64,000 nucleotides of DNA from PWXP01 sp040772845 (GCA_040772845.1 JAXGXG010000001.1:1736001-1800000), one strand, 5' to 3'. Positions 9,350 to 19,272 are shown, counted from the first letter of the stretch. The notes: generated by a model from the letters alone, not told the origin. Program-made: numbers and translations.

Positions 9350-9435
9350 AAGGGACTGTCCCGATTTTCGCGGCACATCGGGCATTCTGCCCCACCGGCC
9401 ACTGCTACAAGCCGCGAAATTGGGACTGTCTCCCT
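9350..9435. repeat. Palindromic GGGACTGTCCC-type element
   Basis: Two arms of about 22 bp face each other: GGGACTGTCCC plus ATTTTCGCGG on the left, CCGCGAAATTGGGACTGT on the right, around a 38-base loop. Small palindromic elements of this kind are scattered in many planctomycete genomes. The gene-free stretch 9263-9639 holds this element; I see nothing else convincing in it. Confidence 0.6.
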
Positions 9436-9639
9436 CGTATGCAATGGAGAAAATGACGTGCGCTGCCGACCGGTGAACGGCTACGAAAAAGGTCCCTTCT
9501 GGATTGGCAGTCGTACAACTGCTGCTTGGAATGCTGGAGGGAAATACCACCGAGCTAACCACCTGGCATTCCAGGGAGCCTATTACCCATCTTCGTGTCG
9601 CGTACAGGATGGACTTCGGCCTGTCCGGCATCCTTTTCC

Positions 9640-10935
9640 CTAGCCTTGCCGGCGCCGCCTCATGCAGCCCAGCAGGCCGATAGCAGCCAGAAGCATGGCG
9701 AGAGCGGAAGGCTCGGGAATCGACGAAGTTCCGAAGACGTCGAACTCCCGGTATCCGACGTAACCGTTTTCCGTGGTTGGAAAGTCGAACTTGAGTCGCG
9801 CCACGTTCTCCGCCAGAAGCCCACCGGCTGCGTCGGTAAGCGATACCGAGGTGGCAAGTGTACCCGTCTGGTAGTCCACCGTGGCAAGCGAAATGTAGAA
9901 GTCTGGATTCAACACGGTCGAGTACGAAACGTTGTACTGCTGATTGTTGCGCCCGCTGTCCTTCCAGCCGGAGTACGTATCGATCTGGGTGATGTCGTAG
10001 CCGGCCCCATTCTCGCCGCGATCGAACGTATAGATCAGTTCCGCGCCCGTGTGGATTGCGACGGCATTGATGTAATCGGCAGCCAGGTAACTGGGCCCCA
10101 CCGTGCCATCGGTCAGCGCCGCCCCAGTGCCATCGGTGCCTTCTGTGGAGCTGATCCCGGTAGCGGTGGTAAGTGTGGCATGGGTCTGTAACAGATCGGT
10201 GCTGGAGACCGTGTAGAGGTCGCTCCCTTGGGTGTTCGTCTCGACGATCGTCGGCGCGGGACTTCCCACGATCTGGAAACCGGCGGCCTTGTTCCGCAGT
10301 TCGCTGTCGGACAGACCCGCCGTCAGACTGGCGGAAAGGGTCGCCCCGGTCAGCCCGCGGAAAACGACATAATTCCCCTCGGTCGTGCCTGCCGCGGTGG
10401 TCTGCGTGGTATCGGTCGACAAGTAGTAGCCTGTGTCGTCTGTGGGATCGCTCAACGGTCTTTGCAGGCTTCGCATATACTGGGTCGCACCGTCAACCGT
10501 GAACGCGCCGGTCCTGTTAGGCCCATCCTGGTCGGCGTGCATGTAGAAGTACACGTCGTAAGTATCGTAGGGAATGTTGGTTACCGTGATCGTGGCAGGC
10601 GCGCCGTCAAACAGATCCCGGTAGCCGCTGAACATGTGCCGGTCGTTGGCGCCACCCCCTGTCTGGAATGCAGTGACACTACCGTCGCCCAGGGTGAACG
10701 CTACGGTCACGTCGCTGTGCGTTACACCTGCGTAGTCCTTGACCCCGTTGAGGGTCAGATTGGAGGCGTCAATGACGTTCCAGTTGCATATGCGGGCGCC
10801 CGGCGCACCGGCGAATTCGGTGTCGGCCAGACTGCTGCCGAAACTGAAACTCATGATAGCCGCTGCCAGAGCCGGACTGGCCGAGGTGGTTAAGAGACAA
10901 ACCACGGAAAGCACAAACATACGGACTTTGTTCAT
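9640..10935 (-). CDS. PEP-CTERM exoprotein
   Basis: Encodes 431 residues with a signal peptide (MNKVRMFVLSVVCLLTTSA, cleavage after ALA) and a C-terminal sorting signal: SIPEPSALAMLLAAIGLLG followed by CMRRRRQG. In between are two beta-rich halves. The first (about 30-230) contains YDTYDVYFYMHADQ and a FxVDG strand, as seen in planctomycete PEP-CTERM proteins. The second (about 240-400) resembles a discoidin-like beta-sandwich (ITQIDTYSGWKDSGRNNQQY). It is likely exported and processed by an exosortase. The start at 10935 follows GGGAGAG; an ATG at 11112 adds 59 residues with no signal character. Confidence 0.85.
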   Translation of the reverse strand: MNKVRMFVLSVVCLLTTSASPALAAAIMSFSFGSSLADTEFAGAPGARICNWNVIDASNLTLNGVKDYAGVTHSDVTVAFTLGDGSVTAFQTGGGANDRHMFSGYRDLFDGAPATITVTNIPYDTYDVYFYMHADQDGPNRTGAFTVDGATQYMRSLQRPLSDPTDDTGYYLSTDTTQTTAAGTTEGNYVVFRGLTGATLSASLTAGLSDSELRNKAAGFQIVGSPAPTIVETNTQGSDLYTVSSTDLLQTHATLTTATGISSTEGTDGTGAALTDGTVGPSYLAADYINAVAIHTGAELIYTFDRGENGAGYDITQIDTYSGWKDSGRNNQQYNVSYSTVLNPDFYISLATVDYQTGTLATSVSLTDAAGGLLAENVARLKFDFPTTENGYVGYREFDVFGTSSIPEPSALAMLLAAIGLLGCMRRRRQG

Positions 10936-11086
10936 GACAGCTCTCCCAGTCAGCAGAAACAGGCCGACAGCAGCCTTCCCCATTTTTCTCCATGTACCGA
11001 GCCAATCCGCCGAGAGCCGCCCTCGCATCTCGACCGCCTTCCGGCAAAAACCGAGAGCCAAAATCGCCCGACAGACCGACATCATC

Positions 11087-11114
11087 ATTATACTTGGACA
11101 TTCCGTGGACACAA
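11087..11114 (-). promoter_or_regulatory. Candidate sigma-70-like promoter for the PEP-CTERM gene
   Basis: On the minus strand TTGTGT is followed after 16 bases by TATAAT, a perfect -10 box. It would give a leader of roughly 150 bases before the gene starting at 10935. The -35 box is weak. Confidence 0.4.
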
Positions 11115-11188
11115 GACAACCATCACCCCTCCGCAGGAGTATTCCTGTGAATGGGCGTCGTCCACGTTTCAGTAAACAGCGGATTGCA

Positions 11189-11380
11189 CTACGTCTTCGG
11201 CTCTAGCCGGCGGCTGATTTCATCGAGCAGGGCGTCCTTCTGCCGGTCAATGTCGCGGCTGGCGGTGTCGTAGGCCCGCCATGCCTCGTCGCGTTTGGTT
11301 TCCAGTCCCCGAAGCTTTCGTTGAAGTTCCAGCTTTTCGGGCAGATTGGGGGCCGTGCGGGCGGCACTCGACGCGACGAA
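11189..11380 (-). pseudogene. Orphan SNF2-helicase-like C-terminal tail
   Basis: Right after the Res stop, an open frame of about 63 codons with no usable start codon encodes a charged helical segment (LPEKLELQRKLRGLE, then a run containing ASRDIDRQKDALLDEISRRL). This pattern of LxxQxxxRxLExxR, Ala-x3-ID and a final Leu/Ile helix is like the C-terminal tail of the SNF2 helicase in this island (residues after about 900). I infer it is the leftover end of another helicase gene. It could instead be the degraded tail of a longer Res protein. Confidence 0.5.
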
Positions 11381-11390
11381 TCACTCCGAG

Positions 11391-14090
11391 TCACTCTTTC
11401 GCCTGCACCTCGTATCGTGCGGCGAGTCCGGCCAGCGTCATTTGGTCCTGAATCTGGTCATGGGGAATCAGCAGGTAGCGCCACGGCTTGCCGCCATTCT
11501 CCTCGGCGTGGGCGGTCGCATGCTTGCACCACGTGGCCGCGGCGTCGGCCTTGGCGAGTACGACGTCGTCGGTCATTTCGTTTGCTCGTTTCGGCTCGCA
11601 AAGGAACTTCTCCATCTTCGTCTCGACCACGAAGTCCGGTTCGTAGGAATCGTCGTGGCTGTAGTGAATCTGAAGGTTGCCCTTGGCCGGCTTGAACCAC
11701 TTCAAAACGGCATGGTCGTTCTCCAAGATAACCGCGAAGCGTCGTTCCGGGTCGGAATCAAACTTCTGGCACCGGTACAGGCATTTGTCAAACCCGCCGA
11801 ACACCATTGCACCAATCCGGTTGCGCTGACCTTCGGGCACGGTCGCGCGGAAATTCCGGACGTCTTCGTCCGCCGCCGTCGAATACGTATTCGCCCGCAG
11901 GGTATGGAAGCCTTTCGTGACGTGGGCCTCGTAGCTCGCGGCCGATTCGACGTAATGCTGCTGCATCTGCGAATGGATCAGGTTCACAAGCGGTTGCTGG
12001 TGATACTGCAAGACATTGAGCACGTCGTCCTCTTCGGACAGATAGCTTCGCAGCCGTTCCACAACCTGCCCGGCCAGCTTGTAAAGCAGCCGGGCGTGGT
12101 CGTCGTAGCTGATGTCGTCAAAGTCGATCAGGCCGCGCACCAGGTAATCTTCGGGGCGCTTTTCCTGGAGGATTCCCGAACCGTCCTGCAGCCGATATTG
12201 ACGATTCTCGTGCAAGTGCTGGATCAGGATGTCCTGGGCCACGGGCTGAAGGTTGATATTGCGGGTGTCCAGGTCGAAATCCTCGTAGCCGCACGTCACG
12301 TCACCCTTGGGCACCACGATGATTTTCGGTACGTCGATGGACATCTCGCGGTACAGCTCGGTGGTCTGGCGTACGACGTCGGGCACATTGACGGCTTCAA
12401 CGACGCCCTCCAGCAAGCCTTGCGTCGGCCGGACGATCTCTTGGACCTTCTCGACGATCTCCCGCTGGATTGCGGCGTCCTGGAGTTGATCGCTCCCCTT
12501 AAGCCGCTCGTACTGTTTGATGACCCGATAGGTGGCTTTGGCCACTTCCTGCTCTTCGGGCTTGTCAAAAAGTCTTCCCTGCCGCTCGGGGGGCCATCCC
12601 GTTTCCACGGGACGGGCCGAAATGCTGCCGCCGGAAATGACCTCCTCAAACGTGCTGACGACCTCCACGGCCTTGCGACCCGCCTCCGGCACGTCGCGGC
12701 CAATAACCACGCCTGCCCGTATAATCGAGTTCGGATCGTTCGCATGGTCCACAATCTCCTGGAACTTGTCGTGCGAAACGATGGTCAGCCGATCCACGGC
12801 CGAGACGCCTACTCGCTTGCCGTAGGGAAGCCGCAGGCCCCTTCCGATGGACTGCTCGACAAGCGTTCGCGAGTTGGCCGCGCGCAACGGCACAATCGTA
12901 AAGAGGTTGGTCACGTCCCAGCCTTCCTTGAGCATGTTCACGTGAATGACGATCTCCACCGGGTTGTCCGCGTGCTCGACGGTCAGCAGTTGCTGGACGT
13001 TCTCGTCCTTCTCCTCGCCTCGGATATTCGAGTGGACCTGGATGACCTTGCCCTTATAACGGCCCTCGAAGAAGTCATCCCCTTCAATCACTTGTTGCAG
13101 GCTGTTGGCGTGGTTCGTATCCGTAGCCACGACCAGCATAAACGGCTTGACGATCGGCTTGTCGTTGTTTCGGGCGTAAACCTCCAGTTCGACCTTCGTG
13201 TTCTCGTGAATCCGCACGCCGTCTTCCAGCTTGATCTTCTCCAACCCCTCGGGCGAGTAGCCGGCGGGATCGAAGTTCTCGCGAGTGGCAACGGCCGGTT
13301 CCTTCACAAAGCCGTCGTCCATGGCCGAGGCCAGCGGGTAGCTGTAAATCACGTTTCTGAACGGCACGGCCCTGCTGCCGCTCTCGACCTGCGGCGTGGC
13401 CGTCAGCTCCAGCCCGAGTATCGGCTTCAGCTCATTGATGGCCCGCACGCCGGCCGTTGCCCGGTATCGATGACTCTCGTCCATCAGCATGACCAGATCG
13501 TCCAAGCCGGACAGATACTCGAAGTAGCTCTGGCCAATGTACTCTTTTAAGCGTTTGATGCGTGGCTCTTTGCCGCCGCGCACTTCGCTGTTGATCTTCG
13601 AGATATTGAAGATATTGACGTGAATCCCCTCGTCAAACAGCCGTCCACCGCGAACGCCAATCCCCGATTCGTAATTGTCGCCCGTGATGACCGTTGGCGG
13701 GACGGTGGTGAACTCGCCGATGCCCTTGAAGACGTACTTGGGCGTGTTGGGCGTGAAGTCGGCAATCAGCTTGTTGTAGATGGTCAGGTTTGGGGCAAGC
13801 ACGAAGAAGTTATGGATGCCTTCGGCCTGGTGCAGATAGGCGATGAACGCTCCCATCAGCCGCGTCTTGCCGACGCCCGTGGCGATGGCGAAACACAACG
13901 AGGGAAACTCGCGTTCAAACTCCTCGACCGTCGGAAACTCGCTTCGAACCGCCTGCAAGGCGGCGGCCGAGTCGGCGTCTTTGGAAAGTTCGATAATCTC
14001 GCACACGCGTGCGAGAATCTCCAAGGAATCCCGTTGCGGCGGGCGAAGGCTCAACCGGTTGCTGATTGCATTGATGTGTTGAATGGCCAT
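11391..14090 (-). CDS. Type III restriction subunit (Res), helicase-nuclease
   Basis: Encodes 899 residues. Walker A is ATGVGKT at 70-76, the DEAD-box-like motif DESH at 204-207 and LTATP at 229-233. The late helicase motifs are NMLKEGWDVTNLFTIVPLRA and TLVEQSIGRGLRLPYG. Near the C-terminus YEPDFVVET (816-824) and CEPKRA (831-836) form a PD-(D/E)xK nuclease site: D819, E832 and K834. In type III systems Res translocates on DNA and cuts after meeting another complex at unmethylated sites. It sits three bases downstream of the RhuM gene in the same direction as Mod. All expected motifs are present, so it should be active. Confidence 0.92.
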   Translation of the reverse strand: MAIQHINAISNRLSLRPPQRDSLEILARVCEIIELSKDADSAAALQAVRSEFPTVEEFEREFPSLCFAIATGVGKTRLMGAFIAYLHQAEGIHNFFVLAPNLTIYNKLIADFTPNTPKYVFKGIGEFTTVPPTVITGDNYESGIGVRGGRLFDEGIHVNIFNISKINSEVRGGKEPRIKRLKEYIGQSYFEYLSGLDDLVMLMDESHRYRATAGVRAINELKPILGLELTATPQVESGSRAVPFRNVIYSYPLASAMDDGFVKEPAVATRENFDPAGYSPEGLEKIKLEDGVRIHENTKVELEVYARNNDKPIVKPFMLVVATDTNHANSLQQVIEGDDFFEGRYKGKVIQVHSNIRGEEKDENVQQLLTVEHADNPVEIVIHVNMLKEGWDVTNLFTIVPLRAANSRTLVEQSIGRGLRLPYGKRVGVSAVDRLTIVSHDKFQEIVDHANDPNSIIRAGVVIGRDVPEAGRKAVEVVSTFEEVISGGSISARPVETGWPPERQGRLFDKPEEQEVAKATYRVIKQYERLKGSDQLQDAAIQREIVEKVQEIVRPTQGLLEGVVEAVNVPDVVRQTTELYREMSIDVPKIIVVPKGDVTCGYEDFDLDTRNINLQPVAQDILIQHLHENRQYRLQDGSGILQEKRPEDYLVRGLIDFDDISYDDHARLLYKLAGQVVERLRSYLSEEDDVLNVLQYHQQPLVNLIHSQMQQHYVESAASYEAHVTKGFHTLRANTYSTAADEDVRNFRATVPEGQRNRIGAMVFGGFDKCLYRCQKFDSDPERRFAVILENDHAVLKWFKPAKGNLQIHYSHDDSYEPDFVVETKMEKFLCEPKRANEMTDDVVLAKADAAATWCKHATAHAEENGGKPWRYLLIPHDQIQDQMTLAGLAARYEVQAKE

Positions 14091-14092
14091 GG

Positions 14093-15127
14093 TTACTTGC
14101 CCTCCAGGCGTTTGATCTCACGATCGAAATCAGAAACATAATCGGCGTCCTGCCGTTTACGAAACTCTTCGTACTGCTCCTCTGCTTTGAGTTTTGCCTC
14201 CAGGGCACTGACCTTGCCGCTATCCGTCAGGATGGGATAGTTCGACAATTCCAGAAAGCTGTGCAGAAAACCCACCCAATCCAGCATTTTCATCAGTTTA
14301 CCGCGCTGGGCGCGGTTCTCCGCCAAATCCAGATATGCGGAAACGATGCGATTCAGTTCCCGGATATGCGTTTCATTCAGGTAGTTCTTCGCTACGGAAA
14401 CATCCGATTTCAGCACTTTCCCATTCGGAGCCTGCTTCCAGGTACTCAGGCCCATGTGGGGCAGCGAAGCATCCGCCGACTCGTAGATGATTTCGGCCGC
14501 TGTCTTGCCCGTAATGGCCCAGTGCAGCTTGTTCTGTACGGTCGCAAAGAACTCCCGTGTAATGGGGGCGTCCTTGTCGTAATCCACGGAAAGGGCGTAG
14601 ATATCGGTGATCTTCTGGTAGAAGCGCCGTTCACTGGCCCGAATTTCCCGAATACGCTCGAGCAGTTCCTCGAAGTAGTCCCGCCCAAAGAGGGCCTTGC
14701 CCTGCTTCAAGCGTTCATCATCAAGGACAAACCCTTTGATCATGAACTCCTTGAGCGTCTTCGTTGCCCAAATGCGAAATTGAGTCGCCTGGTAACTGTT
14801 CACCCGGTATCCCACGGCGATAATGGCATCAAGACAGTAGTATTCCAGCTTTCGCGTAACGCGTCTAACGCCCTCGATTTGAACTGTTTCCAAAATGGAA
14901 ACAGTTGCCTCCTTTGCCAACTCCCCAGTTTCATAGATATTGGCGAGGTGTTTGCTGATGGCCGGCGCGTTGACCCCGAATAGTTCCGCAATCGCCCTCT
15001 GGGTGAGCCACAGGGTTTCGTCCTGCAAAAGGCACTGCACCTGAACAACACCATCCGCTGACCGGTACAACGCAACCTCCCCTAAGGAGGGATCTGGCTT
15101 GTCTTGAGGTGACGGCTTCCTGGGCAT
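14093..15127 (-). CDS. RhuM family protein
   Basis: Encodes 344 residues from the ATG at 15127, one base after the Mod stop. The N-terminal third has a helix-turn-helix-like segment (WLTQRAIAELFGVNAPAIS) followed by VTRKLEYYCLDAIIAVGYRV, the most conserved block of RhuM proteins. The middle (about 150-260) is helical and includes EFFATVQNKLHWAITGKTAA. RhuM proteins were named from a Salmonella pathogenicity island and often lie inside restriction-modification operons; the biochemical role is not known. Its place between mod and res, tightly coupled to both, suggests a part in the system, perhaps regulation or specificity. Confidence 0.85.
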   Translation of the reverse strand: MPRKPSPQDKPDPSLGEVALYRSADGVVQVQCLLQDETLWLTQRAIAELFGVNAPAISKHLANIYETGELAKEATVSILETVQIEGVRRVTRKLEYYCLDAIIAVGYRVNSYQATQFRIWATKTLKEFMIKGFVLDDERLKQGKALFGRDYFEELLERIREIRASERRFYQKITDIYALSVDYDKDAPITREFFATVQNKLHWAITGKTAAEIIYESADASLPHMGLSTWKQAPNGKVLKSDVSVAKNYLNETHIRELNRIVSAYLDLAENRAQRGKLMKMLDWVGFLHSFLELSNYPILTDSGKVSALEAKLKAEEQYEEFRKRQDADYVSDFDREIKRLEGK

Positions 15128-15128
15128 T

Positions 15129-16931
15129 TCAGGCGTCCTCCAGATCGAACAGGGTCGGCCCCTGGTCCTTTGCCTTGCCAAACTTGCGACGCTTCGGGCT
15201 TCTCTTGCCGATCCGCTCCTCCGCGCCCTCTGCGGCTGGGCGTGCACTTTCCGGCGGCGGGGCGGGCAGGTTCTTGATCTGCAGCGAATAGTCGTCGTGC
15301 CCCCATTCGCACTTCTTGAGCACCGCCTTGGGAATCTTCTTGACGGTCAGGTTCTCGAACTGGTCCACCTTGCACCGGAAGGCGCTGCAACAGATCAGCA
15401 GGCTCCGGTTTAGTCCGACCTCATCGCTCAGCCTGGCGAGCATCTGCCTGGTCATGGTCTGCGTGGTGACGTAGATGAAGTCCGCTTCCGAGCTGCGCCC
15501 GTGCTGCCAATAGACCTCCGCGTTCGGGTCAAATTGAAACCCTTCCAGTTTGCACATCGCCTCGGCCAGCATTGCCGCGTTGAACGCCGGGTTGATCACC
15601 GGATTGCCCCATTCATCTTCGACAATCAGCGACGGCGCCAGCCGGTAGTAGCGGAACCCGCCGCCGCCTTTCCAGTTAACGGCTTTTGTTATTCCGCTTT
15701 GGTCCTCGCCGTTTACCACGCTCTGAAGCCGTGGGATAATGTGCGTGTGGCAATGTTCGCCAAGTTCCACCATGATCCATCGGCGTCCCATCTTGTGGGC
15801 CACGGCTCCCGTTGTGCCGGACCCAGCGAAGGAATCGAGAATCCAATCACCACGGTTTGTTGCTAGGTCAAGCACTCTCTTGATCAGTGCCTCGGGCTTC
15901 TTACCCTTGGGAAATGTGACGCCGCCCTCATTGTGCAGATTGTTTGACAATATGTCGTCCCATAGTGTTGTTAGCGGCTCCCCAGCTACATAGGCTCCGT
16001 CCACCAGTTTGAGCTTATCGGAATAGAACAGAATCCGTTCGCCCTTCCTGAAGTACATGTCGGAGTGGTCGTCCCGCTCAAGTCTCAAGATGCGGTCTGG
16101 TTCCTGCTTGGATGCATCGATCATCTCGCGTGCGGCTGCACTGACTCCTTTGTAATCTGGACGTGCAGTACGTATAACATTGCGAGAGTTCTCAAGAACA
16201 AACGCATCGAGTTGCTCAGGTTCTTCCTTAGTCAGCGTTCTTGCATCTTTCTCTGTCAGGCCTTTGCTCTCCGCAAAGGCGACCATAAGGGTAACGATCT
16301 CCCAGCGTTCATACGGATCGTCGATATTCGGAATGAACTGACCGTACCGCTTGTCACGTTCACGACTGGTAAATACACGATTGGGCTTCCAGGCAGATTT
16401 GTTCTTGGCATAGATCAAGACGTAGTTGGTCGTATTGACACATCCCGGATTGATGGCCTTATGTCCTGTTGCAGATCCTTGTTTGAAGGTTACAACATAT
16501 AGACGATTACTCCGACCAAATACTTCATCCAGCAGTACGACAAGATAGCCTAACTCATTGTCGTCTATATGCACAACTAACGTGCCTTCCTTGTCCAACA
16601 ACTGATGGAGCAGTTCCAGTCGGTCACGCATTTGTGTTAGCCAGATTGAATGCTCGACACCATCGTCATAGTTCTCCATCATCTCGCCCGTGTTGAACGG
16701 TGGGTCGATGTAGATGCACTTGATCTTGCCGGTGAACTCCTGTTCGAGAGCTTTGAGGGCGAGGAGGTTGTCGCCGAAGATGAGCCGGTTGTCGAAGAGG
16801 TCGTTCTCGCTGACCCGCCGGGCGGCGTGGTAGGACTTCTCCGCATCCTCAACAAGAACCCTCGGCTCCAACTTCGGCCGATTCTCCTTGCCGATCCATG
16901 TCAATTCCAGCCGTGTATTGCTTTTCGCCAT
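15129..16931 (-). CDS. Type III DNA adenine methyltransferase (Mod)
   Basis: Encodes 600 residues. The catalytic motif IV DPPF (76-79, in KCIYIDPPFNTGE) comes before the SAM-binding motif I FAGSGTTGAV (about residue 367). This order marks a beta-class N6-adenine methylase, as in type III Mod subunits. The region between, about 150-330, would contain the target-recognition domain. A C-terminal extension follows, with SLIVEDEWGNPVINPAFNAA and a Lys/Arg-rich end. It methylates the recognition site and is also needed for restriction by Res. It is the third gene of the leftward block, ten bases from the upstream ATPase gene. Confidence 0.93.
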   Translation of the reverse strand: MAKSNTRLELTWIGKENRPKLEPRVLVEDAEKSYHAARRVSENDLFDNRLIFGDNLLALKALEQEFTGKIKCIYIDPPFNTGEMMENYDDGVEHSIWLTQMRDRLELLHQLLDKEGTLVVHIDDNELGYLVVLLDEVFGRSNRLYVVTFKQGSATGHKAINPGCVNTTNYVLIYAKNKSAWKPNRVFTSRERDKRYGQFIPNIDDPYERWEIVTLMVAFAESKGLTEKDARTLTKEEPEQLDAFVLENSRNVIRTARPDYKGVSAAAREMIDASKQEPDRILRLERDDHSDMYFRKGERILFYSDKLKLVDGAYVAGEPLTTLWDDILSNNLHNEGGVTFPKGKKPEALIKRVLDLATNRGDWILDSFAGSGTTGAVAHKMGRRWIMVELGEHCHTHIIPRLQSVVNGEDQSGITKAVNWKGGGGFRYYRLAPSLIVEDEWGNPVINPAFNAAMLAEAMCKLEGFQFDPNAEVYWQHGRSSEADFIYVTTQTMTRQMLARLSDEVGLNRSLLICCSAFRCKVDQFENLTVKKIPKAVLKKCEWGHDDYSLQIKNLPAPPPESARPAAEGAEERIGKRSPKRRKFGKAKDQGPTLFDLEDA

Positions 16932-16940
16932 GCTCGCTTC

Positions 16941-19115
16941 CTAGTCCGTGCTGCCATTAAAGATTCCACTGAAGATCAACAAGAATTCCTTTTCTTTCTC
17001 TGTTTTCTCATCACGAGTAGTCTCCTGCTCACCGCAGCAGGCAAGAACTGCCTCCCGCGTAGCAACCTTGCCGCAGAAATCTTGGGCGCGTGAGGGTTTG
17101 TCCGGACCTGTGATCGTGTCGGGGTAGTACTGCTCAATGGCTCCACGCTCAAGTACGTAGATGTTGTCACGCCGAAGCATCGCCAGCAGCCGATGCTTAA
17201 GCTGGATCATTTGCGGGTCATCGCCTTTTTGAAGCACGTCGAGCCGTTCCGACTTGCGTTGCCACGCAAAGAAAGCCTCGACAGCCTCATCATGTTCGGC
17301 TTGGGTACATTTCCCGGCTTTGACACTCGCTTGACACTCTCTTACCTTCCGCCACAAACCGCGAAGTTCACCTGATTCGTGTGCGTCTTTGGCATCCTTT
17401 GTCGAGGGGCCGTTAGGGTTAGGTACGATTAACTTATCGACCTTCTCCAGCAGTTGATTCCTTGCGGTTTTCAATTCATCGTTGGGAGCTATGTGGTCGA
17501 AGCCATTAACCAACAGATCAAGGTCGGCAATTACTGGCACACTAACCCCAAACCTAGAGAAGAAGTGGCGGTAACGACGGATGTTGCCTTTTCCAGTTAT
17601 CCGGGCGAAGACGACTGGCACTTTCGCGATGTCCCAAGCCGCATTAAGCGTCCTGGCGATATGCGGCATCAGGAGATAATCGCTGTCACCTTCAACCAGA
17701 ACTACCGTGTCTGCAAAGAACGCTGCGTTGTTGTTCTCGAAACAGATGATCTGGAATTGGTCCTTAGCCGTCATGTCAGTAAAATTCACAGGCTGGACTT
17801 GGGTGAACGGTCTGGGGGCTGTTGCTGGATCCGCAACTTTGCGTAGTTTAACGAAGGTTTCCGTCACTCCGGGGCCAAAAAACATCGGCGAATGGGTCGT
17901 GACAAGAACATGGTGCTCCCTGGCAAAGACTCGGAGGGCATCAAAAAGAACATGTTGTGCTTTGGGGTGGAGAAATAGCTCGGGTTCCTCAAACAACAGC
18001 AAATACGATGCCGGTGCCGGTTTCGTTTGTGGTTGCTCTGGTTCAGGAGCTGGCGTTGCTTCGGGTGCGGGGACACGTGCAAGTGTTGCCTTGAGTTCTA
18101 CGTAAGATCGAAGGATCGAAAAAACAATTGCTCGACGCAACCCGTCGCCCTTAGTCTCTATCAAACCTTCGACACCATCATTGGCATAGATGCGGGCAGA
18201 CGAGAACACAGTCTTCAATTCCGGCGGTGGGATCGTTATACGGAGTGCTACGTCGGAAAAACTTTCGCGGACGTATCTTTCGACCGTAGACTCAATCAAC
18301 TTCACTTCATCGAGCCGTTCGTCCACGACTGTGCCGTCTAGCTGTTCGATGCGGTTGAGTTTAGCGTTTAGTTCCTCAAAGAGTTTCGTTGCATCTGGTA
18401 ACTTCGGCTCTACGGCTTGAAGCAAGACAGACAGAATCTTCCCAAACGGAGTGCTTTCGGTCGTCTTGATGTCATCAGCAAGATCCTTAACCGCCGGGAT
18501 ATAGATCGGGTCGGGCAACATCGGCTCGATGCTCTTGTCGATGCCGGTCGGCAAGACCTGATCAGAAGCCGTCTTCTTATTGTCAGGCAATGAGTCTGCA
18601 AGCTCCTGGATCTTCTGCTTTACGGCATCCTGGTTCATTGCCGTATCGACAATGCCATCAAGTTCCGGGAACGCTTGGACTACCTTGTTGACGAACGTCT
18701 GACCCGCTCGTTGTCCCCTTACAAGTGCAGCGATAGCGTCCGCAGAGAATCGGGCTTCCATCGGCGTAAGCGTGTTGTAAAGAAGCGAACTCTTACCATC
18801 GGTGTTGTAGCCGCGGACCAGAACCAAGCGGCCGTTCTTTACAATCCCAGCAACCCGTGTGCGGTGCTCTTCAGCCAATCGTGCCAGATCGGCATCGTCG
18901 ATCCCTTCAATCGTCACCGCGATACGGATAGGCTTGGACTCATCAAAAAAGTGACTGGCGGCCAACTTGGTTCCGGAAAAAAACAAAGACAATGCCTGCA
19001 AGAACGAAGACTTGCCGGAATTGTTTTCACCGATGAGACAGCCACAACGTGAAAGGGGAATGGTCACATCCCGCAATGCCCGGTAGTTGTTGACGGATAG
19101 TTGTGTCAGTCGCAT
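16941..19115 (-). CDS. OLD-type AAA ATPase with TOPRIM nuclease domain
   Basis: Encodes 724 residues. Walker A is GENNSGKSS (29-37), at the start of an SMC-like ABC ATPase head (MRLTQLSVNNYRALRDVTIP). The signature and Walker B region is LLLFEEPELFLHPKAQ near 375-390, with the His switch VTTHSP near 405. A TOPRIM domain follows: VLVEGDSDYLL near 473 gives the catalytic Glu, and ADLDLL near 528 gives DxD. OLD proteins act as phage-defence nucleases alone or with partner genes (Gabija, retrons). Here it lies between an SNF2 helicase and the Mod gene. Its codon use looks less GC-rich than that of its neighbours, hinting at separate origin. Confidence 0.88.
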   Translation of the reverse strand: MRLTQLSVNNYRALRDVTIPLSRCGCLIGENNSGKSSFLQALSLFFSGTKLAASHFFDESKPIRIAVTIEGIDDADLARLAEEHRTRVAGIVKNGRLVLVRGYNTDGKSSLLYNTLTPMEARFSADAIAALVRGQRAGQTFVNKVVQAFPELDGIVDTAMNQDAVKQKIQELADSLPDNKKTASDQVLPTGIDKSIEPMLPDPIYIPAVKDLADDIKTTESTPFGKILSVLLQAVEPKLPDATKLFEELNAKLNRIEQLDGTVVDERLDEVKLIESTVERYVRESFSDVALRITIPPPELKTVFSSARIYANDGVEGLIETKGDGLRRAIVFSILRSYVELKATLARVPAPEATPAPEPEQPQTKPAPASYLLLFEEPELFLHPKAQHVLFDALRVFAREHHVLVTTHSPMFFGPGVTETFVKLRKVADPATAPRPFTQVQPVNFTDMTAKDQFQIICFENNNAAFFADTVVLVEGDSDYLLMPHIARTLNAAWDIAKVPVVFARITGKGNIRRYRHFFSRFGVSVPVIADLDLLVNGFDHIAPNDELKTARNQLLEKVDKLIVPNPNGPSTKDAKDAHESGELRGLWRKVRECQASVKAGKCTQAEHDEAVEAFFAWQRKSERLDVLQKGDDPQMIQLKHRLLAMLRRDNIYVLERGAIEQYYPDTITGPDKPSRAQDFCGKVATREAVLACCGEQETTRDEKTEKEKEFLLIFSGIFNGSTD

Positions 19116-19125
19116 GGTTACTCCT

Positions 19126-19272
19126 TCAGTAAAGTATCCACCGAATGGTGAACAATGGTCCCACCGAACTCGTCTGTTTCAACTTCTCTTCCACCTTGCC
19201 CATCAAGTCCTCCCTGCGCGTCGATGGCGTCTTGGGCGTTGAAGAGGTTGCGCCGTATGTTCGTGCAGCGGC
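19126..19272 (-). pseudogene. Duplicated, frameshifted tail of the SNF2 helicase gene
   Basis: This stretch aligns at DNA level with the 3' end of the helicase gene (19420-19570): shared words include CGAATGGTGAACA and GCGTCTTGGGCG against TCGTCTTGGGCG. The encoded end RREDLMGKVEEKLKQ then PLFTIRW matches the helicase RREDLIGKVEAKLQQ then PLFTIRW. A deletion of about two bases puts the earlier part (NLFNAQDAIDA) in another frame. The copy ends 10 bases before the OLD gene start. It is probably the remnant of a second helicase gene or a duplication made when modules recombined. Confidence 0.75.

Noticed and set aside
11346..13550. Long open frame of 734 codons on the plus strand
   Set aside because: It is antisense to the Res gene, which has all helicase and nuclease motifs. 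High GC removes stops from the opposite strand.
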